Shown one piece after another: positions 1 through 5,591 of a DNA stretch of 6,149 nucleotides. Every line of letters begins with the position of its first letter. Position 1 is the stretch's first letter. The notes beneath the pieces are model-generated. The model saw nothing but the letters and a program-made list of their open reading frames with translations, had not been told where the DNA came from and did no database searches. The position numbers were made by a program, and so were the translations under genes. Source of the DNA: Candidatus Bathyarchaeota archaeon (GTDB lineage Archaea > Thermoproteota > Bathyarchaeia > TCS64); NCBI GenBank assembly GCA_013619005.1, contig JABXKY010000152.1:1-6149 (forward strand), in the 5' to 3' direction.

Positions 1-2051
1 TACTCTACAGGACCCAGAAGTACACCCACAGGTACCCAGTGTGCTGGCGGTGCGGCTCCGAGCTGGTCTTCCGCTACGTCAGCGAGTGGTTCATCAACAT
101 GGGGGAGAAACTGGACAAGCCCTACGAGGAGGTCACCGAGGAGGAGAAGGACAAGAACCTACGGTACCAGATGATGGACAGCACCTACGATGTCAACTGG
201 ATACCCGAGTTCGGCCTCAAACGTGAGCTTGACTGGCTCAGAAACATGGACAACTGGATGATCAGCAAGAAGCGGTACTACGGCCTCGCGTTGCCCATCT
301 GGACCTGTGAGTGCGGATGGTTCGACGTCATAGGATCCAAGGAGGAGCTGGAGGAGCGGGCCATCGAGGGATGGGACAAGTTCAAGGGACACGCCCCACA
401 CAGGCCCTACATCGACGAGGTAAAGATCAAATGCGAGAAATGCGGCAAGACGGCCTCACGTATCCCAGACGTAGGAAACCCGTGGCTTGACGCCGGAATC
501 GTGGGGTTCAGCACCCTCCAGTACCGGCAGGACAGGGAGTACTGGGAGAAATGGTTCCCAGCCCACTTCATCACAGAGAGCTTCCCCGGCCAGTTCAGGA
601 ATTGGTTCTACGCCATGCTGGCAGAGTCCACCATACTGGAGCGGAGGACCCCGTACCTCACATGCCTAGGGCACGCCCAGGTGATGGCCGAGGACGGTAG
701 AGAGATGCACAAGAGCTGGGGCAACGCCATCTGGTTCGACGACGCCGCCGAGGAGATGGGCGCGGACGTCATCCGGTGGATAGCAAGCGCGGCCAAACCA
801 GAGACGAACCTGCTGTTCGGGTACAACAAGGCCAAAGAGGTGAGAAGGCTGTTCTTCATGACGCTGCTCAACGTCTACAACTTCTTCTACCAGTACGCAT
901 CACTGGACGGGTGGACCCCCGACCAGCAGCCAGAGGAGCTTGACGCCCTGGACAGGTGGATACTGGGGAAACTGGACGAGACAGTCGAGAAGGTCACCAT
1001 AAGCCTTGACTCCTACCTAACGATGCCGGCGTGCAACGAGATAGACAGGTTCGTGGACATCCTCAGCAAGTGGTACGTGAGGAGGAGCAGGAGGAGGTTC
1101 TGGAAGACCGAGGGCGACGACGAGAAGAAGGCCGCGTACAGCACACTCTATAGGTGCCTGAAGACAGTCACACACCTCATGGCGCCGATAACGCCCCACT
1201 TCAGCGAAGCCCTATACCAGAGGATGATCAAACCCGTGGAGCCTAACCTCCCAGAAAGCGTGCATCACTGCGCATGGCCCAGTGTGGATGTCTCAGTAAG
1301 GGACATGGACCTCATGGAGGAGATGGACCTGGCGCTGGCCCTAAGCAGCGCGGGGCGCTCAGCCCGTAACCAGGCAGTCATCAAGCTCAGGCAACCGTTA
1401 GCCGAGGTCATGGTGATAGCACCCGAGGAGAAGGCGGCCAAGATCGAGAAGGTAGCAGATATACTCCGTGAGGAGCTCAACGTCAAAGCCGTCAAGGTGG
1501 GCACGGATAGGAGCGCCCTCCAGAGCCTGACCGTTAGCCCAGTGGCCAGCATCCTTGGAAGGAAGTACGGCAGGGAGTTCCCGAAGATCGGGGCGGCCAT
1601 CAAGGAGCTGGGGGCATCGGACGCTGCCAAGCTAGCCTCAGGAACATCTGTCAAAGTTACTGTGGACAACAAGCCGTTCGAGGTCCAGCCAGACGAGGTG
1701 GAGCTCAAATCGGTGCCCCACCTGGAGTACTCGGTGGTCGAGGAGCAGGACATGCTCGTCGGGGTCTACACCGTAATCTCCGAGAACTTGAGGGGCGAGG
1801 GCCTCGCGAGGGACGTGGTGAGGCGCATCCAATCCCTCAGGAAGGACGCGGATTTTGAGATTGATGACCAGATAACGACCTACTACACGGGAAGCCCCGA
1901 GGTCGAGCTGGTCTTCGAGGAGGAATCCGAGTACATCATGGTGGAGACCCTCAGCGACGAGCTGGTCAAGGGCGAGGCGCCCGAAGGCGCGGAGGTCCAG
2001 GAGTACGAGATCGACGGCCTGAGCCTAAAACTGGGTCTCACCAAGAAGTAG
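1..2051 (+). CDS. ileS: Isoleucyl-tRNA synthetase, 5'-truncated by window edge
   Basis: Cytoplasmic class I synthetase that charges tRNA-Ile with isoleucine. The reading frame is open from base 3 to the TAG at 2049-2051, with no start in the window; GTG 39 lies inside the conserved YPVCWRCG segment and is not the start. About 680 residues are visible. Full-length enzymes are near 1,050, so the HIGH motif and most of the editing domain lie upstream. Counting V39 as residue 1, zinc-type cysteines occur at 2/5 (CWRC), 90/92 (CEC) and 132/135 (CEKC). The segment NWMISKKRYYGLALPIW at 72-88 follows the family pattern. The KMSKS loop reads EMHKSWGN (222-229). An anticodon-binding helical domain follows (about 265-420), then the extra C-terminal domain with RGEGLARDVVRRIQ. 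Assignment to IleRS rather than ValRS or LeuRS is firm. A T6 tract follows the stop. Confidence 0.96.
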   Translation, partial: LYRTQKYTHRYPVCWRCGSELVFRYVSEWFINMGEKLDKPYEEVTEEEKDKNLRYQMMDSTYDVNWIPEFGLKRELDWLRNMDNWMISKKRYYGLALPIWTCECGWFDVIGSKEELEERAIEGWDKFKGHAPHRPYIDEVKIKCEKCGKTASRIPDVGNPWLDAGIVGFSTLQYRQDREYWEKWFPAHFITESFPGQFRNWFYAMLAESTILERRTPYLTCLGHAQVMAEDGREMHKSWGNAIWFDDAAEEMGADVIRWIASAAKPETNLLFGYNKAKEVRRLFFMTLLNVYNFFYQYASLDGWTPDQQPEELDALDRWILGKLDETVEKVTISLDSYLTMPACNEIDRFVDILSKWYVRRSRRRFWKTEGDDEKKAAYSTLYRCLKTVTHLMAPITPHFSEALYQRMIKPVEPNLPESVHHCAWPSVDVSVRDMDLMEEMDLALALSSAGRSARNQAVIKLRQPLAEVMVIAPEEKAAKIEKVADILREELNVKAVKVGTDRSALQSLTVSPVASILGRKYGREFPKIGAAIKELGASDAAKLASGTSVKVTVDNKPFEVQPDEVELKSVPHLEYSVVEEQDMLVGVYTVISENLRGEGLARDVVRRIQSLRKDADFEIDDQITTYYTGSPEVELVFEEESEYIMVETLSDELVKGEAPEGAEVQEYEIDGLSLKLGLTKK

Positions 2052-2058
2052 CCCGCCC

Positions 2059-2064
2059 TTTTTT
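2059..2064 (+). terminator. Oligo-T terminator after ileS
   Basis: A run of six T begins 8 bases after the ileS stop, preceded by GC-rich sequence without an evident stem. Archaeal RNA polymerase terminates at such oligo-T tracts. The next promoter starts a few bases downstream, so the tract separates ileS from the transporter. Confidence 0.5.
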
Positions 2065-2071
2065 CACGCCG

Positions 2072-2080
2072 TTTAAATAA
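2072..2080 (+). promoter_or_regulatory. TATA box of the MFS gene
   Basis: TTTAAATAA is a good archaeal TATA element. A start about 26 bases downstream (near 2102) would leave a leader of roughly 20 bases before ATG 2124, without a clear Shine-Dalgarno sequence. A 6-bp inverted repeat (GCCGTT at 2068-2073, AACGGC at 2094-2099) flanks the box. Confidence 0.55.
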
Positions 2081-2123
2081 CTTCGTTCATATTAACGGCA
2101 AATCAGTAGGACTCTGACTGCGC

Positions 2124-3440
2124 ATGTTTGGGAAACGTACAGAGAAGGACGCGAGGCAGGTCGAACTGGAGATTCAGTTCGAGGAAGGTCTGGCATCCAA
2201 GTACGGTATAATCGTTAAGCGGATCCTCCCAATCATCGTCCTGAGCCTTGTCGTCGATGTTCTGGGCTTCCTCATGATAATGCCCCTGCTGCCACAGTAT
2301 GTGCAATCGTTCGGGGCATCGGATTTCATGATCGGGGTGATTGTGTCTGCAAACGCGTTAACGGCCATGATATTCGGGCCGGTGTGGGGCAGGCTGAGCG
2401 ACAAGTACGGCAGGAAACCCATCCTGATCGTTTCCCAGATAGGCACCCTTGTATCGTTCGGAATCCTTGCGGTAGCAGACAGCACCATGATGCTGCTGTT
2501 CTCCCGTCTCCTCGACGGAATGTTCGGTGGCCAAGTACCCACCATAAACGCGGTGCTGTCCGATATCTCACGACCGGAGACGAGGTCAGAGAAGATGGCG
2601 TATATGGGAGTAGCGATGCTCATCGGAACCGTCTTTGGCCCCATGATCGGGGGATACCTGGGCTCGATTAACATGGCTTACCCCGCTTACGCGGCCACCT
2701 TCATGGCCGGGGTCGCCATAATCACATCTATACTAATATTCCCCGAGACAATGCCTGAGCAGCGCAGGCTTGACCTGAGAAAGCAGTTCCACAAGGTCGA
2801 CGAGAACGGAAACGAGGAGAGCATATTCAACAGGACAGTCAAACTGAGGCTGGCCCAGATGTTCGGGACCACCATGATGTTCGGCCTGATGATGTCGGGC
2901 ATGAGCCTGATCCTGGACCGCAGATATAACTCAGGTCCAATGGCCATAGGTAACATAGCCGCCATGATGGGCGTCATCAGCTTCATCATCGGCATGGGGC
3001 TGATGCGTCCCCTTAACAGGAGGCTGGGTGAGAACAAGATACTCACTGGGGCTATCATTCTGTTTGGCTTGGCCTACGGAGTCTACCCCTTCATGAACAC
3101 CATCAAGGGGTACTACGTTTTCATGGTACTCCTGGTCTCTGGAAGCAGCCTGTCTCGGCCCGTAGTCAGGTCAAGGCTCACACAGGCAGTTAAACCAAGC
3201 CAACAGGGGGCGATAAGCGGGTACTCCACCACTGTCCGGTCTCTGGCTCAGACCGTGGCGCCACTGATAACCACTGGGTGGCTGCAGATTGGCGTCTTAA
3301 AAATGGGCGGACTTTCACTTGATTACAATCAACTCATTGGTATCTCTGGCGTCTTAGTTGTGGTTATGCTGGCTGTCCTGGCTTTCCTTGACAGAGAACT
3401 AAATGAGCCCGTTCCCTTTGAAAACCTGAACCAGCAATGA
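2124..3440 (+). CDS. MFS transporter, DHA1/multidrug-efflux type
   Basis: A 438-residue integral membrane protein of the major facilitator superfamily, most like drug:H+ antiporters of the 12-helix DHA1 group. A charged 33-residue N-terminal tail precedes TM1 (about 34-56), which carries an acidic D45. Motif A, GRLSDKYGRKP, is complete at 89-99 in the TM2-TM3 loop. R128 and G132 fit motif B in TM4. TM5 carries the antiporter motif C, GTVFGPMIGG at 168-177. A charged central loop (about 207-240) separates the two six-helix halves. ATG 2124 gives the expected N-terminus and sits at the right distance from the TATA box. Substrate cannot be read from sequence. The dehalogenase gene starts 80 bases downstream with its own promoter candidates, so a shared role is possible but unproven. 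The last 130 bases are poorer in GC than the rest. Confidence 0.93.
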   Translation: MFGKRTEKDARQVELEIQFEEGLASKYGIIVKRILPIIVLSLVVDVLGFLMIMPLLPQYVQSFGASDFMIGVIVSANALTAMIFGPVWGRLSDKYGRKPILIVSQIGTLVSFGILAVADSTMMLLFSRLLDGMFGGQVPTINAVLSDISRPETRSEKMAYMGVAMLIGTVFGPMIGGYLGSINMAYPAYAATFMAGVAIITSILIFPETMPEQRRLDLRKQFHKVDENGNEESIFNRTVKLRLAQMFGTTMMFGLMMSGMSLILDRRYNSGPMAIGNIAAMMGVISFIIGMGLMRPLNRRLGENKILTGAIILFGLAYGVYPFMNTIKGYYVFMVLLVSGSSLSRPVVRSRLTQAVKPSQQGAISGYSTTVRSLAQTVAPLITTGWLQIGVLKMGGLSLDYNQLIGISGVLVVVMLAVLAFLDRELNEPVPFENLNQQ

Positions 3441-3461
3441 CCGTATTCACCCGCATCCCCG

Positions 3462-3481
3462 AAATATAACGTCTTTTATAT
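3462..3481 (+). promoter_or_regulatory. Two candidate TATA boxes for rdhA
   Basis: AAATATAA (3462-3469) and TTTTATAT (3474-3481) both resemble archaeal TATA elements in the 80-base gap after the transporter. The second predicts a start near 3503, giving an approximately 18-base leader that still contains the ribosome binding site at 3508-3513. The first predicts a start near 3491. The sequence alone does not choose between them. Confidence 0.5.
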
Positions 3482-3507
3482 CATAATTACTACGGTTATT
3501 GAGTTTC

Positions 3508-3513
3508 GAGGGA
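3508..3513 (+). promoter_or_regulatory. Ribosome binding site that fixes the TTG start of rdhA
   Basis: GAGGGA lies 7 bases before TTG 3521. An in-frame TGA at 3500-3502 closes the frame upstream, and no ATG or GTG occurs between it and the TTG. The first in-frame ATG would remove about 44 residues. The spacing therefore supports TTG as the real start. Confidence 0.6.
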
Positions 3514-3520
3514 TTCTGTT

Positions 3521-4711
3521 TTGGGTATTGACGAGGATTTCAACGAGTACTACGGGATAAGCCCCGATCACCCGCGCTACGACGGCAACTTTGACGAAGC
3601 CAGAGGCATAAGCAGGGACAGGACAGGTCCAAGGTACAACAACCCCGAGGGGATGGCTAAGAGAATAAAGGCAGGTCTACCCGGTTACAGCCTGGTCGAC
3701 TATGCGTTCAAGGACGCCGCGGGGACGGTTGAGTACCCCCACGACGGAACCTATGGATTGAACCAGGGCTATTACAGGTGGACAGGGCTGGGGCAGACTA
3801 AGCTACCCCCGGGTATAGAGCCGTGGGACGCGCCCCCCGAGGAGGTGAACAAGGTCATCACCAAGGCAGCCAAGTACTTTGGGGCCGTGGACGTGGGCTT
3901 CTGCAAGATGGACAAACGGTTCGTCTACACAAGGTCCAGCAACAAGGACATCGTCTTCGAGGATGTTGACAAGCCCTACGTTACCGATGAGAAGGCGGTT
4001 ATACCCGAGAAATGCGGCAACGTCATAGTCATCCTTGTGCCCATGGAGTTCACCGAGAACAGCTACGCGCCCACGCCGCTTGAGGTCACAAGCAACATGG
4101 GGTACGCTCGCATGCACTTCACCGCTGGGACACTGGCTGAGATGATAAGGGGGCTCGGGTATAACGCGATACCCATGGGAAACGACACCGCATTCAGCGT
4201 GCCGCTGGCCATCAAGGCAGGGCTGGGTCACCTGAGCAGGAACGGGCGGCTCATCAACTGGAAGTACGGCCAGCTCACGAGGATCGCCAAGATATTCACG
4301 GATATGCCGGTGAAGCCAGCGGAGAAGATGGCCCCCAAAGGAATCATCGAGTACTGCGAGATATGCACAAGGTGCGCCGATGAGTGCCCCAGCAAGTCCG
4401 TCCCGTATGGCCCCAGGACAACCTCCAACCCCAAGTACCCCAACCTGAACCCGGGGGCGTTAAAGTGGTACAACGACGAGGGCTCATGCAGCGAATACTG
4501 GAAGGAGGTGGGCACAGGTTGCTCCATTTGCCTCAGGTGCTGCGACTTTGTCAAGCCCCAGGGCATTGAGCACGACTTGGTCAAGTGGTTCATACGCAAC
4601 GTGCCCCAGTTCAACAGGTTCTGGGCTTGGAGCGACAGGAAACTGGGCTACGGTAAGATGCAGGACCCCAGGGAGTACTGGGACATTCCCATCGAGAGGC
4701 ACAGGAACTAG
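3521..4711 (+). CDS. rdhA: Reductive dehalogenase catalytic subunit (RdhA-like), no Tat signal
   Basis: A 396-residue corrinoid iron-sulfur protein of the reductive dehalogenase family, whose members remove halogen from organohalides. The cobalamin-binding part covers about 105-265, with landmarks LGYNAIP (212-218), AGLG (233-236) and FTDMP (259-263). Y195, N221 and R254 have the same spacing (26 and 59) as the active-site Tyr246, Asn272 and Arg305 I recall from Sulfurospirillum PceA. Cluster 1 is C279, C282, C285, C289-P. Cluster 2 is C323, C334, C337, C341, with an extra C340 and Asp where Pro is usual. The C-terminal NRFW...GYG...REYWD is typical of the family. No twin-arginine motif or hydrophobic signal exists, so the protein should stay in the cytoplasm. 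The start is TTG. It is shorter than respiratory RdhA (about 450-500). QueG is the nearest alternative, but the C-terminal layout and triad favour RdhA. Substrate is unknown. Confidence 0.88.
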   Translation: MGIDEDFNEYYGISPDHPRYDGNFDEARGISRDRTGPRYNNPEGMAKRIKAGLPGYSLVDYAFKDAAGTVEYPHDGTYGLNQGYYRWTGLGQTKLPPGIEPWDAPPEEVNKVITKAAKYFGAVDVGFCKMDKRFVYTRSSNKDIVFEDVDKPYVTDEKAVIPEKCGNVIVILVPMEFTENSYAPTPLEVTSNMGYARMHFTAGTLAEMIRGLGYNAIPMGNDTAFSVPLAIKAGLGHLSRNGRLINWKYGQLTRIAKIFTDMPVKPAEKMAPKGIIEYCEICTRCADECPSKSVPYGPRTTSNPKYPNLNPGALKWYNDEGSCSEYWKEVGTGCSICLRCCDFVKPQGIEHDLVKWFIRNVPQFNRFWAWSDRKLGYGKMQDPREYWDIPIERHRN

Positions 4712-4724
4712 TCCTAAACTATTT

Positions 4725-4732
4725 CTTTAAAC
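4725..4732 (+). promoter_or_regulatory. TATA-like element before the small membrane gene
   Basis: CTTTAAAC lies 14 bases after the rdhA stop. A start about 26 bases on would fall near 4754, in the loop of the hairpin at 4738-4770. Such a transcript would lack the left hairpin arm and have a leader of only about 8 bases. The preceding T-rich run (4722-4728) could also help end the rdhA transcript. Confidence 0.35.
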
Positions 4733-4737
4733 CGAGC

Positions 4738-4770
4738 CATTTTCATGGGGTATTTGATTCCATGAAAATG
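4738..4770. repeat. Perfect 11-bp inverted repeat / 14-bp hairpin over a start codon
   Basis: CATTTTCATGG (4738-4748) is the exact reverse complement of CCATGAAAATG (4760-4770). Two G-U pairs (4749/4759, 4750/4758) and one U-A pair (4751/4757) extend the RNA stem to 14 pairs around a 5-base loop (4752-4756). The right arm contains the ATG (4762) of the small membrane gene, and most of its second candidate ATG (4768). It could be an RNA hairpin masking translation, a DNA operator palindrome, or a structure at the rdhA 3' end. No T tract follows it, so a bacterial-style terminator is unlikely. Confidence 0.7.
4745..4765 (+). other. Possible six-codon leader frame overlapping the next start (ATGA)
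   Basis: ATG 4745 opens a frame encoding MGYLIP and ending in TGA 4763-4765, which overlaps ATG 4762 as ATGA. This geometry is typical of translational coupling. There is no clear ribosome binding site, and in so short a frame it may be chance. Confidence 0.25.
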
Positions 4771-4917
4771 AGGTCCAGGTTACCCTGGCTAGCTATGGCG
4801 GTCGTGATGCTGGTGCTGATGGGCAGCGATCTCGGCGCTATGGGTGACAAGCTTATGCTCATGCTGGCCTTGATGCTTATCCTCATGAGCTTCTGGATGA
4901 AATCCTCCAGAGACTAG
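4762..4917 (+). CDS. Small methionine-rich two-helix membrane protein downstream of rdhA
   Basis: A 51-residue protein that I do not recognise. A basic N-terminus (MKMRSR) is followed by a hydrophobic segment at about 7-20, a short polar turn GSDLGAMGDK (21-30), and a second hydrophobic segment at about 31-45, ending in KSSRD. The positive-inside rule places both ends in the cytoplasm. Eleven of 51 residues are methionine, mostly spaced every 2-5 residues through both helices. It begins 50 bases after rdhA on the same strand, the position rdhB membrane-anchor genes often take, but it is shorter than RdhB (about 90 residues, three helices) and I see no RdhB signature. ATG 4762 is chosen as the first in-frame ATG; ATG 4768 is an alternative. 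Only a weak GGGG (4747-4750) precedes it. Its stop interlocks with that of the convergent gene. Existence is likely, function unknown. Confidence 0.6.
   Translation: MKMRSRLPWLAMAVVMLVLMGSDLGAMGDKLMLMLALMLILMSFWMKSSRD
4914..4917. other. CTAG shared by two convergent stop codons
   Basis: The palindrome CTAG supplies TAG for the + strand small membrane gene (4915-4917) and TAG for the - strand CxxC gene (4914-4916). The coding regions abut with no terminator space, so each message must run into the other gene before ending. Confidence 0.65.
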
Positions 4918-5177
4918 ACGAGCAGAAAGCTGACGTAGTCCCCATCTTCCTCCTGGGAGACTTTTGTTATCTCTGTCTCTACACCATAATCATCTAAAAG
5001 AAGGTAGAGTAAATCCTCGAAATAATCGTAGTAGCCGCATGTGTGACAGAATGAGCCGCTGAAAAAGACCTTGAATCCGCCGTCAAAATGTTCCACGACA
5101 TTTGCCTCGACCTCGCGGGTCCTTATCCTGTTGAACTCGTGTAGCGCGACATCGAGGGTCCCTTTTAGGTCCGGCAT
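4914..5177 (-). CDS. Conserved-looking 87-residue CxxC protein, function unknown
   Basis: A small, probably cytoplasmic protein with no signal peptide or membrane segment. An N-terminal amphipathic stretch (about 5-20) is followed by two strand-like segments, then the distinctive block FSGSFCHTCGYYDYFEDL (39-56), in which C44 and C47 form a CxxC. A Leu-rich helix (57-62), an acidic stretch and a C-terminal strand ending SFLLV follow. Only one cysteine pair is present, so metal binding would need a dimer or the nearby histidines; a redox role is also possible. The block looks like part of a conserved family, but I cannot name it. ATG 5177 is supported by a TATA element 26-27 bases upstream, implying a leaderless message. 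It lies 31 bases after the gene ending at 5209. Confidence 0.75.
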   Translation of the reverse strand: MPDLKGTLDVALHEFNRIRTREVEANVVEHFDGGFKVFFSGSFCHTCGYYDYFEDLLYLLLDDYGVETEITKVSQEEDGDYVSFLLV

Positions 5178-5199
5178 AGAACCGTTCAGTGATTGCGCC

Positions 5200-5207
5200 T
5201 CTTATAC
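5200..5207 (-). promoter_or_regulatory. TATA box for the CxxC gene, leaderless geometry
   Basis: On the - strand this reads GTATAAGA. Its centre lies 26-27 bases before the A of ATG 5177, the usual archaeal distance from TATA box to transcript start. The message would therefore begin at or next to the start codon. No ribosome binding site precedes the ATG, which fits. Confidence 0.5.
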
Positions 5208-5208
5208 C

Positions 5209-5550
5209 CTACTTAGTTACCTTGCCACAGGGGATTCTCCTGTACCGCTTCCTGATCTCATCCAACGCGAGTCTGTACATATCCTCAGTGAACTGTGGGT
5301 CACGCAGGAACGAGAACTGGAGTTCACCCCTCCTGTACTGCTCCCAGCAGGACTTTCTCGGGTTTCTCTGGCACGCACTCTTCACGTTCTTGGAATAACC
5401 CACATCGAGAAGGTAGTATTCCTTGCCGTCGCTGCTGATAACCGCGTATAACCCCTCTTCGCCGGGGAACCTCTCCAGACCACTATATGGGCCCTCGAAC
5501 ATGTAACCAGCGATGGACTGGTGGACTCTAAGCTGTGACACCGTGACCAC
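5209..5550 (-). CDS. GIY-YIG-like small protein, active site apparently degenerate
   Basis: A 113-residue soluble protein. After an N-terminal lead-in come FEGPYSGLERFP (18-29) and GLYAVI (33-38). After an 11-residue spacer there follow YYLLDVGYSKNVKS (45-58), a CW pair (68-69), LDEIRKRY (96-103) and IPCG (106-109). This order of elements resembles a group of uncharacterised proteins that I associate with the GIY-YIG nuclease fold, in which GxY, then DVGxS..(V/I)K.R, CW and a terminal PCG recur. This is recall of a pattern, not a search result. The arginine expected after VKS is alanine (A59), while E98 may stand for the family glutamate, so nuclease activity is doubtful. The start is GTG 5550; GTG 5541 is an alternative. 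It lies 41 bases after the acetyltransferase and 31 before the CxxC gene. Confidence 0.75.
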   Translation of the reverse strand: MVTVSQLRVHQSIAGYMFEGPYSGLERFPGEEGLYAVISSDGKEYYLLDVGYSKNVKSACQRNPRKSCWEQYRRGELQFSFLRDPQFTEDMYRLALDEIRKRYRRIPCGKVTK

Positions 5551-5576
5551 TGTGTAATGAGTCGAATCGTGTCTTG

Positions 5577-5581
5577 AAAAA
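5577..5581 (-). terminator. Weak oligo-T tract after the acetyltransferase gene
   Basis: A run of five T on the - strand lies about 10 bases after the stop of the acetyltransferase gene. It could end that transcript, though five T is marginal and no stem precedes it. Confidence 0.3.
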
Positions 5582-5583
5582 CC

Positions 5584-5591
5584 TGTTTATT
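5584..5591 (-). promoter_or_regulatory. Candidate TATA-like element for the GIY-YIG-like gene
   Basis: The - strand reads AATAAACA about 37 bases before GTG 5550, which would give a leader of about 10 bases. The match to a TATA element is weak. Co-transcription with the acetyltransferase is an equally good reading. Confidence 0.3.

Noticed and set aside
1265..1753. A 162-codon open frame on the - strand inside ileS
   Set aside because: It lies opposite strongly conserved IleRS coding sequence. Its translation is rich in Ser, Leu and Thr without any recognisable domain, as expected for an antisense shadow of GC-rich coding DNA.
2174..2674. A 166-codon open frame on the - strand inside the MFS gene
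   Set aside because: It overlaps the motif A to motif C region of a clear transporter, and its translation shows no family features. Antisense shadow.
3291..3420. Lower GC (about 46-48% by count) at the 3' end of the MFS gene, hinting at a junction or transfer
   Set aside because: The frame continues through a normal last transmembrane helix and ends at the expected length, with no repeats or breakpoints. Local composition drift near a gene end is enough to explain it.
3803..4231. A 142-codon open frame on the - strand inside rdhA
   Set aside because: It lies opposite the conserved corrinoid domain with no motif of its own. Antisense shadow.
4738..4770. The hairpin as an ordinary intrinsic terminator of rdhA
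   Set aside because: No T tract follows the right arm on the + strand. The stem runs into coding sequence, so a terminator reading is weaker than a translational or operator role.
5071..5451. A 126-codon + strand frame across the CxxC and GIY-YIG-like genes
   Set aside because: It spans two - strand genes and the promoter between them. The translation shows no domain, and the - strand genes have the better motifs and starts.
5525..5560. GTGACAC / GTGACCAC / GTGTAA near-repeats around the start of the GIY-YIG-like gene
   Set aside because: The copies are short, imperfect and partly coding. There is no consistent spacing or symmetry.
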